A stretch of DNA of 64,000 nucleotides from Bacteroidia bacterium (GCA_025454875.1 JALONP010000010.1:1-64000); one strand, 5' to 3'; positions 1 through 7,351 are shown, numbered from the stretch's first letter. The notes: a model not told the origin generated them from the sequence alone. Made by a program: numbers and translations.

Positions 1-48
1 ATGCAGCTTTAAGTTTTAAAACTCCAATTCAATTATTGGAAAATATGT

Positions 49-297
49 ATGTTTGAAATTATACTTTTAACTGGCCCAGAAAACGGGGAAGCTTACAATG
101 TCAAAGAGTTTTTTGGAGGAAAAGCAGATGCAGAAGTATCAAGGCAAATCAGAAAACTGATTGACAAAAAAATGCTTGTCCCTGAAAAGGAAGGAACAAG
201 AAAATATGTCCTACGATTTGATAATAGCTACTTGCTAAAAAGTATAATCAAGTCTTTGGATGAAAAAGGATTTCTACCAGTCCGAGATGAAGTTTAA
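49..297 (+). pseudogene. Possible C-terminal winged-helix fragment (Fic-like tail), partial or broken
   Basis: This 82-residue frame lies at the window edge. Its C-terminal half (SRQIRKLIDKKMLV...YLLKSIIKSLDEKGFLP) looks like the winged-helix tail found at the end of some Fic-family AMP-transferases; that is a resemblance from memory, not a search. No Fic catalytic motif (HPFxxGNG) is present. The frame runs open upstream only to a stop at base 10. A second frame is open from base 3 to a stop at 54-56 (ending LLENMYV), and skipping one base near 50 would join it to this ORF. The sequence could therefore be a frameshifted gene end or a small independent ORF. Confidence in function is low. Confidence 0.35.
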
Positions 298-752
298 AAA
301 TTGCAATGCTTGTCTGAGTCTCAAAATGCTTGTAGCTAATTTATAAATCCACGCAATACAAAAGCCTACAATGGCATGTAAATACAACCATCAACAAAAA
401 GAATGGGTTAAGTAATTGCTAAGTTATTTTGACTTGGTGGGTTAGTGGGCTCCACATGGTGGTATATTTGGGTTAACGGTTTGTAGTTGGTTACATGGAG
501 TAGTTTGTATTATCCTGTATGTGTATTGTTTGAAGTTGGCTAAGGTTAGGTTACCCTACCCATTATTACTCAGCAAAATAGCAGTAATTTTTGAAATACC
601 AAACAGTAAAATATGCAACTGCATTTACTGCAAAAAAAGAGCCGCAATATTACAAACCACTGTGTTAGTAGGTTAAGTGCATTTCGTATTAGGTAACCAA
701 TAATATCTGTGCTAACGGCTCGATTAATCGGGGCGCGAGAATGTGGCGGCAG
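298..752. other. Intergenic region, no gene seen
   Basis: About 450 bases without a convincing ORF on either strand. It holds a short perfect palindrome CGATTAATCG near 722, inside a locally GC-rich patch (ggctcgattaatcggggcgcg) just downstream of the PIN-domain gene. The flanking base use differs from the rest of the window, as is common at edges of acquired toxin-antitoxin cassettes. I cannot identify a terminator, an RNA or an attachment site with confidence. Confidence 0.4.
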
Positions 753-1223
753 CTAGAAAAGTTCTCCTTTAAAAACGTTTAAAGGAATTTCCATATCAAG
801 TAGTTCTATCGAAAAACCTTTGGATGCGTGAATTGGTGCAAAAAACTTACTGAATGACTGACGGTCTTTAGTAATATAACCTTGTATACCCCTATTAAAT
901 ATCTGTGCTATCAATTTACAATCATCTTTAACTATATCTCGGCCAATTTCTTTTACTAGTTCCTTATTCTCCAGTAGAACAGAATGAAACTCTCCCGCTG
1001 TTTTACCATCGAAAAAGTCAAACGGAATAATTTTTACAAACTCCAATGGCAAATTTGCAGGGGTGTCTTTTACGGAATATTCAGCAATCACTATAGTGGA
1101 TAGATAAATTTCAATTTTCTTCTCTAAAAAGTACTTGAAATAGTCTTTCGCATTTTGATGTAAATCGTCATTGCTTTTCAGTAGCCGAATACAAAAGGAT
1201 GTGTCTAGTAAAATACTATTCAT
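753..1223 (-). CDS. PIN-domain ribonuclease, VapC-like toxin candidate
   Basis: A 156-residue protein with the PIN-domain layout: an N-terminal strand carrying the first acidic residue (LLDTS, D7), a conserved glutamate in the second strand region (IAEYS, E48), and two later acidic positions (KDDCKLIA, D100/D101; ITKDRQSF, D120) that would coordinate metal. PIN domains of this size are usually single-strand-specific RNases, most often VapC toxins. It starts directly after the stop of the upstream 255-aa gene (TAA then ATG with no gap), so the two are probably translationally coupled. A classical VapB antitoxin (short AbrB/RHH protein) is not visible. The family call is fairly secure; toxin function is inferred. 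Confidence 0.75.
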   Translation of the reverse strand: MNSILLDTSFCIRLLKSNDDLHQNAKDYFKYFLEKKIEIYLSTIVIAEYSVKDTPANLPLEFVKIIPFDFFDGKTAGEFHSVLLENKELVKEIGRDIVKDDCKLIAQIFNRGIQGYITKDRQSFSKFFAPIHASKGFSIELLDMEIPLNVFKGELF

Positions 1224-1991
1224 TTACAAGCCTCTTATTTGTTGTAGCCAACTATCTACTTTAGCTATTTTATTCCAATTGGCAGATGCTCTTTGTATGA
1301 GCAAATCCAATTTATGCTCATCATAGTTTGGATTATAAGTGATATAATCAATTAACTTAAGGTCGTAAGGTTTCCCATCAGTGAGGTTTTGTTTGCCTCT
1401 TGCTCTAACTCCATAAACTTTGAACAAGCGTTTTTCGCCCTCCAAAAGTTGTTCTTCTGTTGCGCTAATAATTAACTTTCCATACTCTTTCGTTAACAAA
1501 TGAAAATTTGGATTATTTCCCCCTTCTTCATTCACTTTGCCATACAATACAAACTCTGTTTCGATGAATGTAGCTACAACTTTGAAGTACTCAGTGTCTT
1601 TACTTATCTTTAAAATCGGTTCTTTTGTAGTTGAACTGTAAAATGAAATATCAAGATTCTTTTCTGCTGCTCTTCGCTGAAACTTATCAATAATTTCTGC
1701 TCGCTTGTTGTCTAGAAAGTCAATGTTCCCTCTGTTCTTAATTTCAGTACTCAAGCCATTAAAAAGAAGAACCCCTGAAATAGGAAGGTAAAATATGTTG
1801 CGGGCAGAACCCTCTTCAATTTTGTAGGAGATATGAGGACGTTCAGCCTTTTTATCCCTAGTTGGGTACAAAAATGTTTCCACATCACTAATGATTTCTT
1901 TAATCTCAGCAATGTCTATATCAATTGGCTTTAGCGGCTTATTGCCAACTGTTCCATCAATTTTAACCTCTATATACCCTTGTTCTTCCAC
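1224..1991 (-). CDS. Uncharacterised 255-aa partner of the PIN protein
   Basis: No domain is recognised. The protein is charged and soluble with no signal peptide or membrane segment, and looks alpha/beta (N-terminal YIEVKIDGTVG strand, then an acidic helix around IDIAEIKEIISDVETFL). Residues 115-215 contain several beta-like stretches (ILKISKDTEYFKVVATFIETEFVLYGKV; GKLIISATEEQLLEGEKRLFKVYGVRARGKQ) that could be an OB or similar small barrel. Its stop abuts the ATG of the PIN-domain gene, so the two form one transcription and translation unit. By position it could be an oversized antitoxin or a targeting partner for the PIN nuclease. It is too long for VapB and shows no DNA-binding motif I can recognise. 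Confidence 0.6.
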   Translation of the reverse strand: MEEQGYIEVKIDGTVGNKPLKPIDIDIAEIKEIISDVETFLYPTRDKKAERPHISYKIEEGSARNIFYLPISGVLLFNGLSTEIKNRGNIDFLDNKRAEIIDKFQRRAAEKNLDISFYSSTTKEPILKISKDTEYFKVVATFIETEFVLYGKVNEEGGNNPNFHLLTKEYGKLIISATEEQLLEGEKRLFKVYGVRARGKQNLTDGKPYDLKLIDYITYNPNYDEHKLDLLIQRASANWNKIAKVDSWLQQIRGL

Positions 1992-2154
1992 TTTCCAAAT
2001 TTAAAGATTTAAATGTCAGTTTCAACTTCCACTTTCTAAAAGTCCTTCTATTCCATCGTTTCTTTGGCTTCTGTCATGTCTACAAATAATCTATTTTGAT
2101 TTTTTGTTCTTGTGGCTTCATAAATCACTGAGAGAAGGTAAATACTTAAAATTT

Positions 2155-2403
2155 TTACTCACGCTTTTTAGCCCTCAACAATAGCACAAACGCGATGCTG
2201 CCAATGGCCAAAAAAGCGATATAGCCATACTTTTCGCGCATGTAAAAATCGTAGGCCAAATAACCCATCATGGCAAAAAAGAGCACTGCACGCAGCCACA
2301 ATCCATTTTGCTGTGCCAATTTAAGCTTGGTTAAGATTACATAAAACACAAGCACAATGGCTACCACTGCACCTATTAATACAATTGCTTGGGTTGCTTT
2401 CAT
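2155..2403 (-). CDS. Small inner-membrane protein, 82 aa
   Basis: A short hydrophobic protein with about three predicted membrane helices (residues 5-25, 38-52 and 60-76) and a basic C-terminus (LLRAKKRE). Its ATG overlaps the stop codon of the alkaline phosphatase gene by one base (TAATG), so it is almost certainly cotranscribed and translationally coupled. There is no recognised domain. Because it is tied to an exported phosphatase it may serve that enzyme or the envelope, but nothing in the sequence shows this. Confidence 0.6.
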   Translation of the reverse strand: MKATQAIVLIGAVVAIVLVFYVILTKLKLAQQNGLWLRAVLFFAMMGYLAYDFYMREKYGYIAFLAIGSIAFVLLLRAKKRE

Positions 2404-3485
2404 TAGGGTAAATTTAATAGTGAGGTTAACTTGTAAAACACCTCCGTGTTTTCATATATACCCGAAAACTGCTCTGCGCCCGGGCCATAAGCAAATACAG
2501 GAACCATTACCCCTGTATGTTTATTGTACGTGTATTTGGGTACAAATTGCTTGCGGTTTTCTTTGTTTACAGCCAAGGCCAATCCGCCAGTTTCGTGATC
2601 GGCTGTTACAATAACCAATACATCTTTTTCTTTTTGCGCATAATCCAATACGGCATTCATGGTTTCGTTTAAATCCCATAACTCGGTTTTCATGTATTCA
2701 TAATCCATTGCATGTCCGCCCCAATCTATTTGCGAACCTTCAATCATAAGCATGTATCCATTTTTGTTTTGTCCCAAAAGTTCAATTGCATTGAGCGAAG
2801 CTTGTTTTAAAAAATCGCCACGTCCGTCTAATATGCGCTTCATGCCATCGGTAGCAAGGGTATACACCAGCTTGGTTGCCGTTTGCCGCTTAAATGCATT
2901 GATGGTATCAGCGACAGTTACAAAACCTTTTTGCTGCAACTCTTGGTATAGGTTGCGGCCATCTTTGCGCATGGCAAAATATTCGTTTCCGCCTCCAATG
3001 GCTATATCACAATTTCCGTTAAGCAAGTAAGCCGCTATTTCGTCTTCGCTGCTGCGGCTGCCCACATGCGCATAAAACGCAGCTGGGGTAGCGTGTGTAA
3101 TGGATGATGTTGCAACCACGCCTGTGGCACGCTGTTGCTTTTTTAACTTTTCAAATAAATTTTCAGATGGCAACGAATCAGCACCTACACCAATGGCTCC
3201 GTTGTATGTTTTTTTCCCGATCGAAAATACAGTGGCACCGGCACCACTATCGGTTACATAATCGTCAGCCGATTGGGTTTTGCTTAAACCAATAATGGGA
3301 AAACGTTCAAACGCATTTTGCCCTGCGTACTCGCTCATGGCTCCTGATATTTGGGTAAGTCCCATTCCATCGCCAATAATCAAAATTACCTTTTTGGGCT
3401 TTTTAACTTTGGCTGTTGTAAACGAAAAAAAGATTGCCGAGGCAGTAATCAATGCAAAAGAAATTGCAAACCATTTTTTTACCAT
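2403..3485 (-). CDS. Alkaline phosphatase (PhoA superfamily), exported
   Basis: A phosphomonoesterase of the alkaline phosphatase superfamily. Visible motifs in order are the metal-binding IIGDGMG near the start of the mature protein, the nucleophile loop VTDSGAGAT, the region STHATPA-like SITHATPAAFYAHV, EGSQIDWGGHAMD, TADHETGG and the C-terminal HTGVMVPVFAYGPGA. I prefer the second methionine (MVKKWFAISFALITASAIFF), which begins a clean signal peptide and gives 360 aa; the ORF track starts nine residues earlier. The enzyme should act in the periplasm or on the cell surface to release phosphate from organic esters. It lies upstream of and is coupled to a small membrane protein. No Pho box could be confirmed. 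Confidence 0.9.
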   Translation of the reverse strand: MVKKWFAISFALITASAIFFSFTTAKVKKPKKVILIIGDGMGLTQISGAMSEYAGQNAFERFPIIGLSKTQSADDYVTDSGAGATVFSIGKKTYNGAIGVGADSLPSENLFEKLKKQQRATGVVATSSITHATPAAFYAHVGSRSSEDEIAAYLLNGNCDIAIGGGNEYFAMRKDGRNLYQELQQKGFVTVADTINAFKRQTATKLVYTLATDGMKRILDGRGDFLKQASLNAIELLGQNKNGYMLMIEGSQIDWGGHAMDYEYMKTELWDLNETMNAVLDYAQKEKDVLVIVTADHETGGLALAVNKENRKQFVPKYTYNKHTGVMVPVFAYGPGAEQFSGIYENTEVFYKLTSLLNLP

Positions 3486-3599
3486 GTGCCAAAAATAACA
3501 AAGTTTACCCACGATTGGGTTATGTTATGGTTACACGGGCAAATACCTTTTTAGCCAGAGATTTACTTATTTGATAATTTGATGATGAGATGATTTGAT

Positions 3600-3654
3600 G
3601 ATGCAACCGTCACTTCGAGTAGAGACGAAGTCTCGTATCGAGAAGTGGTGGTTG
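3600..3654 (+). repeat. REP-like palindromic repeat, copy A
   Basis: The unit GATGCAACCGTCACTTCGAG continues into an imperfect hairpin: CACTTCGAGTAGAGAC, loop GAA, GTCTCGTATCGAGAAGTG. The same unit recurs at 4041-4095 in direct orientation and at 49024-49080 and 49206-49255 inverted. It resembles the short palindromic repeats scattered between genes in many Bacteroidota genomes. Confidence 0.8.
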
Positions 3655-3668
3655 GGCGGATAGCCACT

Positions 3669-3684
3669 CCCGATTGCTATTGGG
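3669..3684. repeat. 16-base palindrome CCCGATTGCTATTGGG
   Basis: A diverged copy of the perfect palindrome at 4156-4171. Related diverged copies lie in the second repeat island near 48950 and 49137, always beside a REP-like unit. Confidence 0.6.
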
Positions 3685-3780
3685 ATACGCTGATGTTCGC
3701 AGAAAATATTAGCCGCTCCGAATATATCGGAACCGCACTTTGTCTCACGAAGAGATCTTTACTAATTACTTCCTTTGCCT

Positions 3781-3903
3781 TAGATGCTTTAGTGTAACAA
3801 ACAAAGCGTTTATTTTAGCGGTGGCCTTTGGTAAGCAACCCACGAACGCAGTGGCTTGGGTTGCGGGTAAAATAAATGATGTAGTTTGTAACAAAAGCAT
3901 CTA
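3781..3903. mobile_element. MITE-like long-hairpin element, 123 bases
   Basis: The ends are perfect 10-base inverted repeats (TAGATGCTTT ... AAAGCATCTA). The pairing continues inward: TGTAACAAAC with GTTTGTAACA (one mismatch), GTTTATTTTAGC with GGTAAAATAAAT, and an inner GCAACCCA/TGGGTTGC stem. Nearly the whole element can fold into one long stem. It has no coding capacity, so it is either a non-autonomous transposable element or a structured transcript end. Confidence 0.6.
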
Positions 3904-3919
3904 CAGCTTGAACTTTTTG

Positions 3920-3950
3920 CTTACTTTTTCTTTCGCAGAGAAAAAGTAAG
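3920..3950. repeat. Perfect 12-base inverted repeat
   Basis: CTTACTTTTTCT, a 7-base loop, then AGAAAAAGTAAG, followed closely by a GGGG...CCCC hairpin at about 3957-3977. It could act as a bidirectional terminator, but it sits within the repeat island and more likely belongs to a dispersed repeat. Confidence 0.55.
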
Positions 3951-4040
3951 GCGGGTTTGGGGCGGCTAGCCCCAAGAGTACATCAAATAAGGTATAAATC
4001 ATTTCACTAGTAAGGTAACAGATATACCTTTAATTTGATG

Positions 4041-4095
4041 ATGCAACCGTCACTTCGAGTAGAGACGAAGGCTCATATCGAGAAGTGGTAGTTGG
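4041..4095 (+). repeat. REP-like palindromic repeat, copy B
   Basis: A near-identical direct copy of 3600-3654 (ATGCAACCGTCACTTCGAGT... GAGAAGTGGTAGTTGG) with two changes in the right arm of the hairpin. Both copies are preceded by TTTGATG. Confidence 0.8.
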
Positions 4096-4155
4096 ATAAT
4101 GTGCAGTGGGCAGTGGTGATATTGTTTATGATAAAAACATAACCCTGTGACTTTT

Positions 4156-4171
4156 CCCGATAGCTATCGGG
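4156..4171. repeat. Perfect 16-base palindrome CCCGATAGCTATCGGG
   Basis: A perfect palindrome lying 61 bases after REP copy B. Diverged copies are at 3669-3684 and in the 48.9-49.2 kb island, so this is a second class of dispersed repeat that travels with the REP units. Confidence 0.7.
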
Positions 4172-4223
4172 ATTTGCGGTTAAATCTTCTCCATCTTCAT
4201 TTACGTATCTGTGGCATCACTCA

Positions 4224-5327
4224 TTACAACAACTCATACATTTTGCCGGGCAAGGTTCGAATCAATCCTTTAAACTCCATTTCGAGTAATTGCAGTGATA
4301 AGTTTCCGGGATCGAGTTGCAGTGCAAACGCAATCTCATCAATATTGGCTTTGGTTTTTGATTTAACCAATTCGTAAATACCCAATTCGGTTTGTGATAA
4401 ATCGAGCGGAAGCACTTGTTGTGCGGTGCGTTTAGGAGCAGGCTGGTTCCATCCCATTAAGTAGCATACATCATCGGCACCTGTTACCAGAGTGGCTTTG
4501 TTTTGTTTGATTAACTTGTTGCAACCTATGCTCCATTCATCATTTACCTTACCCGGAAAAGCCGCCACATCTTTGTTGTAACCATTGGCCAACTCAGCCG
4601 TAATCATGGCACCTCCCCGTTCGGCTGTTTCAATCACGACCAATACATCGCACAAGCCGGCTACAATTCGGTTTCGTTTCGGAAAATTTTCGCGATCGGG
4701 AATGGTTCCACTCGGAAAATCGGTTAGCAACCCTCCGTTTTCCAACATCATTTTAGCTGTTGCACGGTGCTGAAACGGATACAATTTATCCAACCCATGC
4801 GCCACAACCGCTACAGTTGGTAAGTTTGCTTTAATGGCATCACGGTGCGCTTGAATATCTACACCAAAAGCGAGTCCGCTTAAGATTAAGCACCCTGTAT
4901 CTTTGAGTCCTTCAATTAAACGTGACGCACACGTTTGGCCATATGCAGTCATTTTTCGTGTACCAACCACACCCACAATTTTGGGATTGTTTAAATCGGC
5001 ATTGCCTTTATAATACAACAGCACGGGCGCATCATCAATTTGCTTTAACCGTGATGGATAGTTGTTATCAAGGTAAAACAAAGGTTGAATATTGTTTTGG
5101 TTGATAAATGCAACTTCGGCTTCGGCACGATCAAATGCTGCAAACGAAACAATGGATTGGGCAATTTTTTCGCCAATACCAGGTATGCGCAACAGGTGTG
5201 TTTTTTTTGCTTTAAAAACAGCTTCAACGCTGCCACAATATGCAATTAGGTTTTTGGCGAGTACATCACCTACTCCTGGAATAAGTGTAAGGGCTATTTG
5301 GTATACTAAGTTGGAGTATTGCATCAT
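4224..5327 (-). CDS. dprA: DNA processing protein DprA (Smf)
   Basis: The DprA/Smf recombination mediator, which binds incoming single-stranded DNA and loads RecA during natural transformation. N-terminal helices (ALTLIPGVGDVLAKNLI; IPGIGEKIAQSI) form HhH-like motifs. The Rossmann-like core carries VGTRKMTAYG, SGLAFGVDIQAHRDA, and FPKRNRIVAGL followed by the GGAMITAELA signature. A C-terminal winged-helix segment (residues about 300-365, SQTELGIYELVK...) completes the usual architecture. The length (about 367 aa) fits the family. I start at the MM pair (MMQYSNLVYQIALT) rather than the track's upstream ATG, since homologues begin a few residues before the YQIALTLIPG helix. It is cytoplasmic and suggests competence potential. 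Confidence 0.93.
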   Translation of the reverse strand: MMQYSNLVYQIALTLIPGVGDVLAKNLIAYCGSVEAVFKAKKTHLLRIPGIGEKIAQSIVSFAAFDRAEAEVAFINQNNIQPLFYLDNNYPSRLKQIDDAPVLLYYKGNADLNNPKIVGVVGTRKMTAYGQTCASRLIEGLKDTGCLILSGLAFGVDIQAHRDAIKANLPTVAVVAHGLDKLYPFQHRATAKMMLENGGLLTDFPSGTIPDRENFPKRNRIVAGLCDVLVVIETAERGGAMITAELANGYNKDVAAFPGKVNDEWSIGCNKLIKQNKATLVTGADDVCYLMGWNQPAPKRTAQQVLPLDLSQTELGIYELVKSKTKANIDEIAFALQLDPGNLSLQLLEMEFKGLIRTLPGKMYELL

Positions 5328-5372
5328 AAGGGTAACGGCAATATAACACATTCACCCCAACCCAAACAACCA

Positions 5373-5501
5373 TTACCAAAAGTTTTTCGTAACCAAATAG
5401 GGAACGATAATCCACAACAATCCTTTGATTAAAAAGAACAGGAAACCGATGAGACCCATTCTTTTAAACCACGATTTGAGCGTGCTTTTTTGTATAGCCA
5501 T
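5373..5501 (-). CDS. Small membrane peptide, 42 aa (not in ORF track)
   Basis: An untracked short ORF reading MAIQKSTLKSWFKRMGLIGF then a hydrophobic stretch and a stop. It has a basic N-terminus and one strongly hydrophobic helix (GLIGFLFFLIKGLLWIIVPYLV). Short proteins starting MAIQKSTLKSWFKRMG are, from memory, common in Bacteroidota genomes, where they are annotated as hypothetical or wrongly as alanyl-tRNA synthetase. It lies in the same orientation just upstream of dprA and downstream of the monooxygenase gene, filling an otherwise empty gap. Function unknown; probably an inner-membrane microprotein. Confidence 0.65.
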   Translation of the reverse strand: MAIQKSTLKSWFKRMGLIGFLFFLIKGLLWIIVPYLVTKNFW

Positions 5502-5512
5502 CGTTTGCCAAC

Positions 5513-5842
5513 TTAGTTTGAAATAACTTGGTACACTTTAAAGTCGCTGGTCATTGGAGGGGTTTTTCCTTCTTCTTTTGCTTTCCTGATATCTTCAAAC
5601 CCACGTTTGTGTCCTTCAATAAATGCAGGTGATGTAGTCCATGTTTTAAATGCTTCTTCACTTGTCCAATGGCTTACAATTAAATACGCTTCGCCTGCTT
5701 TGCTTGGTTTTAATACTTGCATGTCAATAAAACCGGGCATTGTATCAATGGCATGCGCACGGGTAGCAAATAGTTGTTCAAAACGCTCAGCATAATCAGG
5801 TTGGCAGTTGATGTAGTTAATGGCAACGAATTTTTTTTCCAT
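5513..5842 (-). CDS. Antibiotic-biosynthesis-monooxygenase-fold protein, IsdG/HmoB-like
   Basis: A 109-residue dimeric alpha/beta-barrel (ABM) protein. The pattern of an early Asn (INYINC), then WTSEEAFKTWTTSPAFIEGHKRG with Trp and His in the expected places, matches haem-degrading monooxygenases of the IsdG/HmoA/HmoB type, which open haem to release iron. It is cytoplasmic, with no signal peptide. Its promoter region carries a perfect TATTTAG-T-CTAAATA palindrome (listed separately), as expected for an iron-controlled gene. It could instead be a general quinone or stress-related ABM protein; the haem role is an inference. Confidence 0.7.
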   Translation of the reverse strand: MEKKFVAINYINCQPDYAERFEQLFATRAHAIDTMPGFIDMQVLKPSKAGEAYLIVSHWTSEEAFKTWTTSPAFIEGHKRGFEDIRKAKEEGKTPPMTSDFKVYQVISN

Positions 5843-5868
5843 AAGGTTTTGCGGTTAAAAGTATGGGG

Positions 5869-5901
5869 CAAATATATGATTATTTATATTTAGTCTAAAT
5901 A
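5869..5901 (-). promoter_or_regulatory. Promoter with candidate iron-type operator
   Basis: Read on the minus strand, TATATTTG (5869-5876) matches the Bacteroidota -7 consensus TAnnTTTG. Immediately upstream, the perfect palindrome TATTTAG-T-CTAAATA (5887-5901) covers the expected -33 region. Its half-sites resemble iron-dependent repressor (Fur/DtxR-type) boxes, which would suit a haem-degrading enzyme. The regulator's identity is inferred. Confidence 0.45.
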
Positions 5902-5916
5902 AATATTGTAAAATAA

Positions 5917-5952
5917 TCAAAAAAAATCCCGCTCTGTTTCCAAAGCGGGATT
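5917..5952 (-). terminator. Rho-independent terminator of the thrS-infC-rpmI-rplT operon
   Basis: On the minus strand AATCCCGCT, a 10-base loop and AGCGGGATT form a perfect 9-base stem followed by a run of eight T. It lies about 20 bases after the rplT stop codon. Confidence 0.9.
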
Positions 5953-5972
5953 CCGTACGTTAAATGATTTAG

Positions 5973-6317
5973 TTATTTTACTTTCTCAACAACTGCTTTG
6001 AAAGTTTCAGGATGGTTCATGGCTAAGTCGGCAAGCACTTTACGGTTTAGTCCTAAGTTTTTACCATTTACTTTACCAATGAATTGTGAATACGACATGC
6101 CATGCGGGCGAACGCCAGCATTGATACGCATAATCCAAAGCGAGCGGAAATTGCGCTTTTTGGTTCTGCGATCGCGGTAAGCATACCCCAAACCTTTGTC
6201 GATGGTATGCTTGGCAATGGTTAATACATTTTTACGTTTACCCCAGTATCCTTTTGCAAGGCCTAGGAGTTTTTTTCTACGTCTGCGAGACGCTACTGAA
6301 TTGACACTACGTGGCAT
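5973..6317 (-). CDS. rplT: 50S ribosomal protein L20
   Basis: Full-length L20 (114 aa), an early-assembling large-subunit protein that binds 23S rRNA. The family signature is plain: basic N-terminus [25 protein letters not shown], then [33 protein letters not shown]. It is last in thrS-infC-rpmI-rplT and followed by a strong terminator. In many bacteria L20 represses its own operon by binding the leader; the 126-base gap upstream contains a small hairpin (CTTCA/TGAAG near 6417-6432) and other inverted repeats that could serve this, but no known leader is recognised. Confidence 0.98.
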   Translation of the reverse strand: MPRSVNSVASRRRRKKLLGLAKGYWGKRKNVLTIAKHTIDKGLGYAYRDRRTKKRNFRSLWIMRINAGVRPHGMSYSQFIGKVNGKNLGLNRKVLADLAMNHPETFKAVVEKVK

Positions 6318-6443
6318 AATTTTTAAGTTTTTTTGGACTGGAGCGTTCCAATGAGTCGGAAACTTTTAATAGGCTCGTATCCTGGTTTTACATTGTAAAC
6401 TTTAAACCTGCTCCAACTTCATTTTACTGAAGCTGTGCAAATT

Positions 6444-6644
6444 TTACTTACCAATGGTAAGTAGGTTTTTTACCAATCCCATATCAGGATCAGATACCAC
6501 AACCATTTTGGTTAAACCACGTTTTTGTTTGGTGGTTTTCTTTGTTAGGATGTGGTTTTTGAACGCTTGCGCACGTTTAATTTTACCACTTGGGGTAACT
6601 TTAAAGCGTTTTTTGGCAGCGCTGTTGGTTTTCATTTTTGGCAT
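6444..6644 (-). CDS. rpmI: 50S ribosomal protein L35
   Basis: Full-length L35 (66 aa): [42 protein letters not shown] is the standard signature of this small basic protein. It sits between infC (54 bases upstream) and rplT in the usual order. The C-terminus is slightly longer than the shortest L35 forms. Confidence 0.98.
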   Translation of the reverse strand: MPKMKTNSAAKKRFKVTPSGKIKRAQAFKNHILTKKTTKQKRGLTKMVVVSDPDMGLVKNLLTIGK

Positions 6645-6698
6645 GTTCTGTCTCTCCTTTTTATATTAAATCTAACGTACGTTTCTGTTTACTTGTTC

Positions 6699-7331
6699 TT
6701 ATTTATTTCCCTTAGGGCTCATCAACAAGAACATTTTTTTTCCTTCCAAACGTGGCAGCTGCTCTACCTTGCCGAGTTCTTGCAACTTTTGAGCAAACTG
6801 CAACAACAATACTTCACCACGCTCTTTGTACACAATTGCACGGCCTTTAAAAAATACAAAAGCACGTACCTTGTTTCCATCTTTTAAAAACTTCTCAGCA
6901 TGTTTTACTTTAAAGTCAAAATCATGCTCATCTGTATTGGGGCCAAAACGAATCTCTTTTACCTCTTGCTTAACAGTATTGGCCTTTAGTTCTTTTTTCT
7001 TCTTTTTTTGCTCGTACAAAAACTTTTTATAGTCTACAATACGGCAAACTGGCGGATCTGCATTTGGCGAAATTTCGACCAAATCCAACTCCTGTTGTTC
7101 TGCAAAACGAAGTGCTTCTTGTAGTGAATACACTCCAACTTCTACGTTTTCACCAACCAAACGAACCTGCATGGCTCTAATTCGCTCGTTGATTTTGTGC
7201 TCAGGCTCTCTTGCCGTCCGCATTCCGCGTCCGTAACGATTTGCTCCTGGATCATATGGCCTAGGGCCTGAAGGTTTGTTAGCGCTATTGGTAGTATTAC
7301 CTGCGTTAAATGGTTTGTTTGGTGCTGCCAA
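6699..7331 (-). CDS. infC: Translation initiation factor IF-3
   Basis: IF-3, which binds the 30S subunit and proofreads start-codon and initiator-tRNA selection. The N-domain ([62 protein letters not shown]), lysine-rich linker ([29 protein letters not shown]) and C-domain are all present. At 210 aa it is longer than the roughly 180-aa norm because of a low-complexity N-terminal extension of about 45 residues rich in N, P, G and S. It begins with ATG 20 bases after thrS, not with the rare AUU start used for autoregulation in enterobacteria. Confidence 0.97.
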   Translation of the reverse strand: MAAPNKPFNAGNTTNSANKPSGPRPYDPGANRYGRGMRTAREPEHKINERIRAMQVRLVGENVEVGVYSLQEALRFAEQQELDLVEISPNADPPVCRIVDYKKFLYEQKKKKKELKANTVKQEVKEIRFGPNTDEHDFDFKVKHAEKFLKDGNKVRAFVFFKGRAIVYKERGEVLLLQFAQKLQELGKVEQLPRLEGKKMFLLMSPKGNK

Positions 7332-7351
7332 GTATTTGTTTAATTGGTTAT

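Larger units (their letters stand above)
3486..4223. other. Repeat-rich intergenic island
   Basis: More than 700 bases without a gene between alkaline phosphatase and dprA. It is built almost wholly of palindromic and repeated units, listed separately: two copies of a 55-base REP-like repeat, a 123-base long-hairpin element with perfect 10-base terminal inverted repeats, a 12-base perfect stem (3920-3950), a GGGG/CCCC hairpin (3957-3977), and two copies of CCCGATxGCTATxGGG. The ORFs the track reports here run through these hairpins and are not genes. Confidence 0.7.

Noticed and set aside
300-752. Region with TAACGG/GTTA-like motifs considered as integron attC sites
   Set aside because: No paired R'/R'' core sites with the expected folding could be found, and no integrase is present in the window.
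3740-3949. 69-aa ORF in the first repeat island
   Set aside because: It runs straight through the 123-base hairpin and the adjoining inverted repeat, so the sequence is explained by non-coding repeats.
4245-4265. GGTTCGAATC, considered as the T-loop of a tRNA
   Set aside because: No acceptor, D or anticodon arms can be formed around it; it lies within dprA coding sequence.
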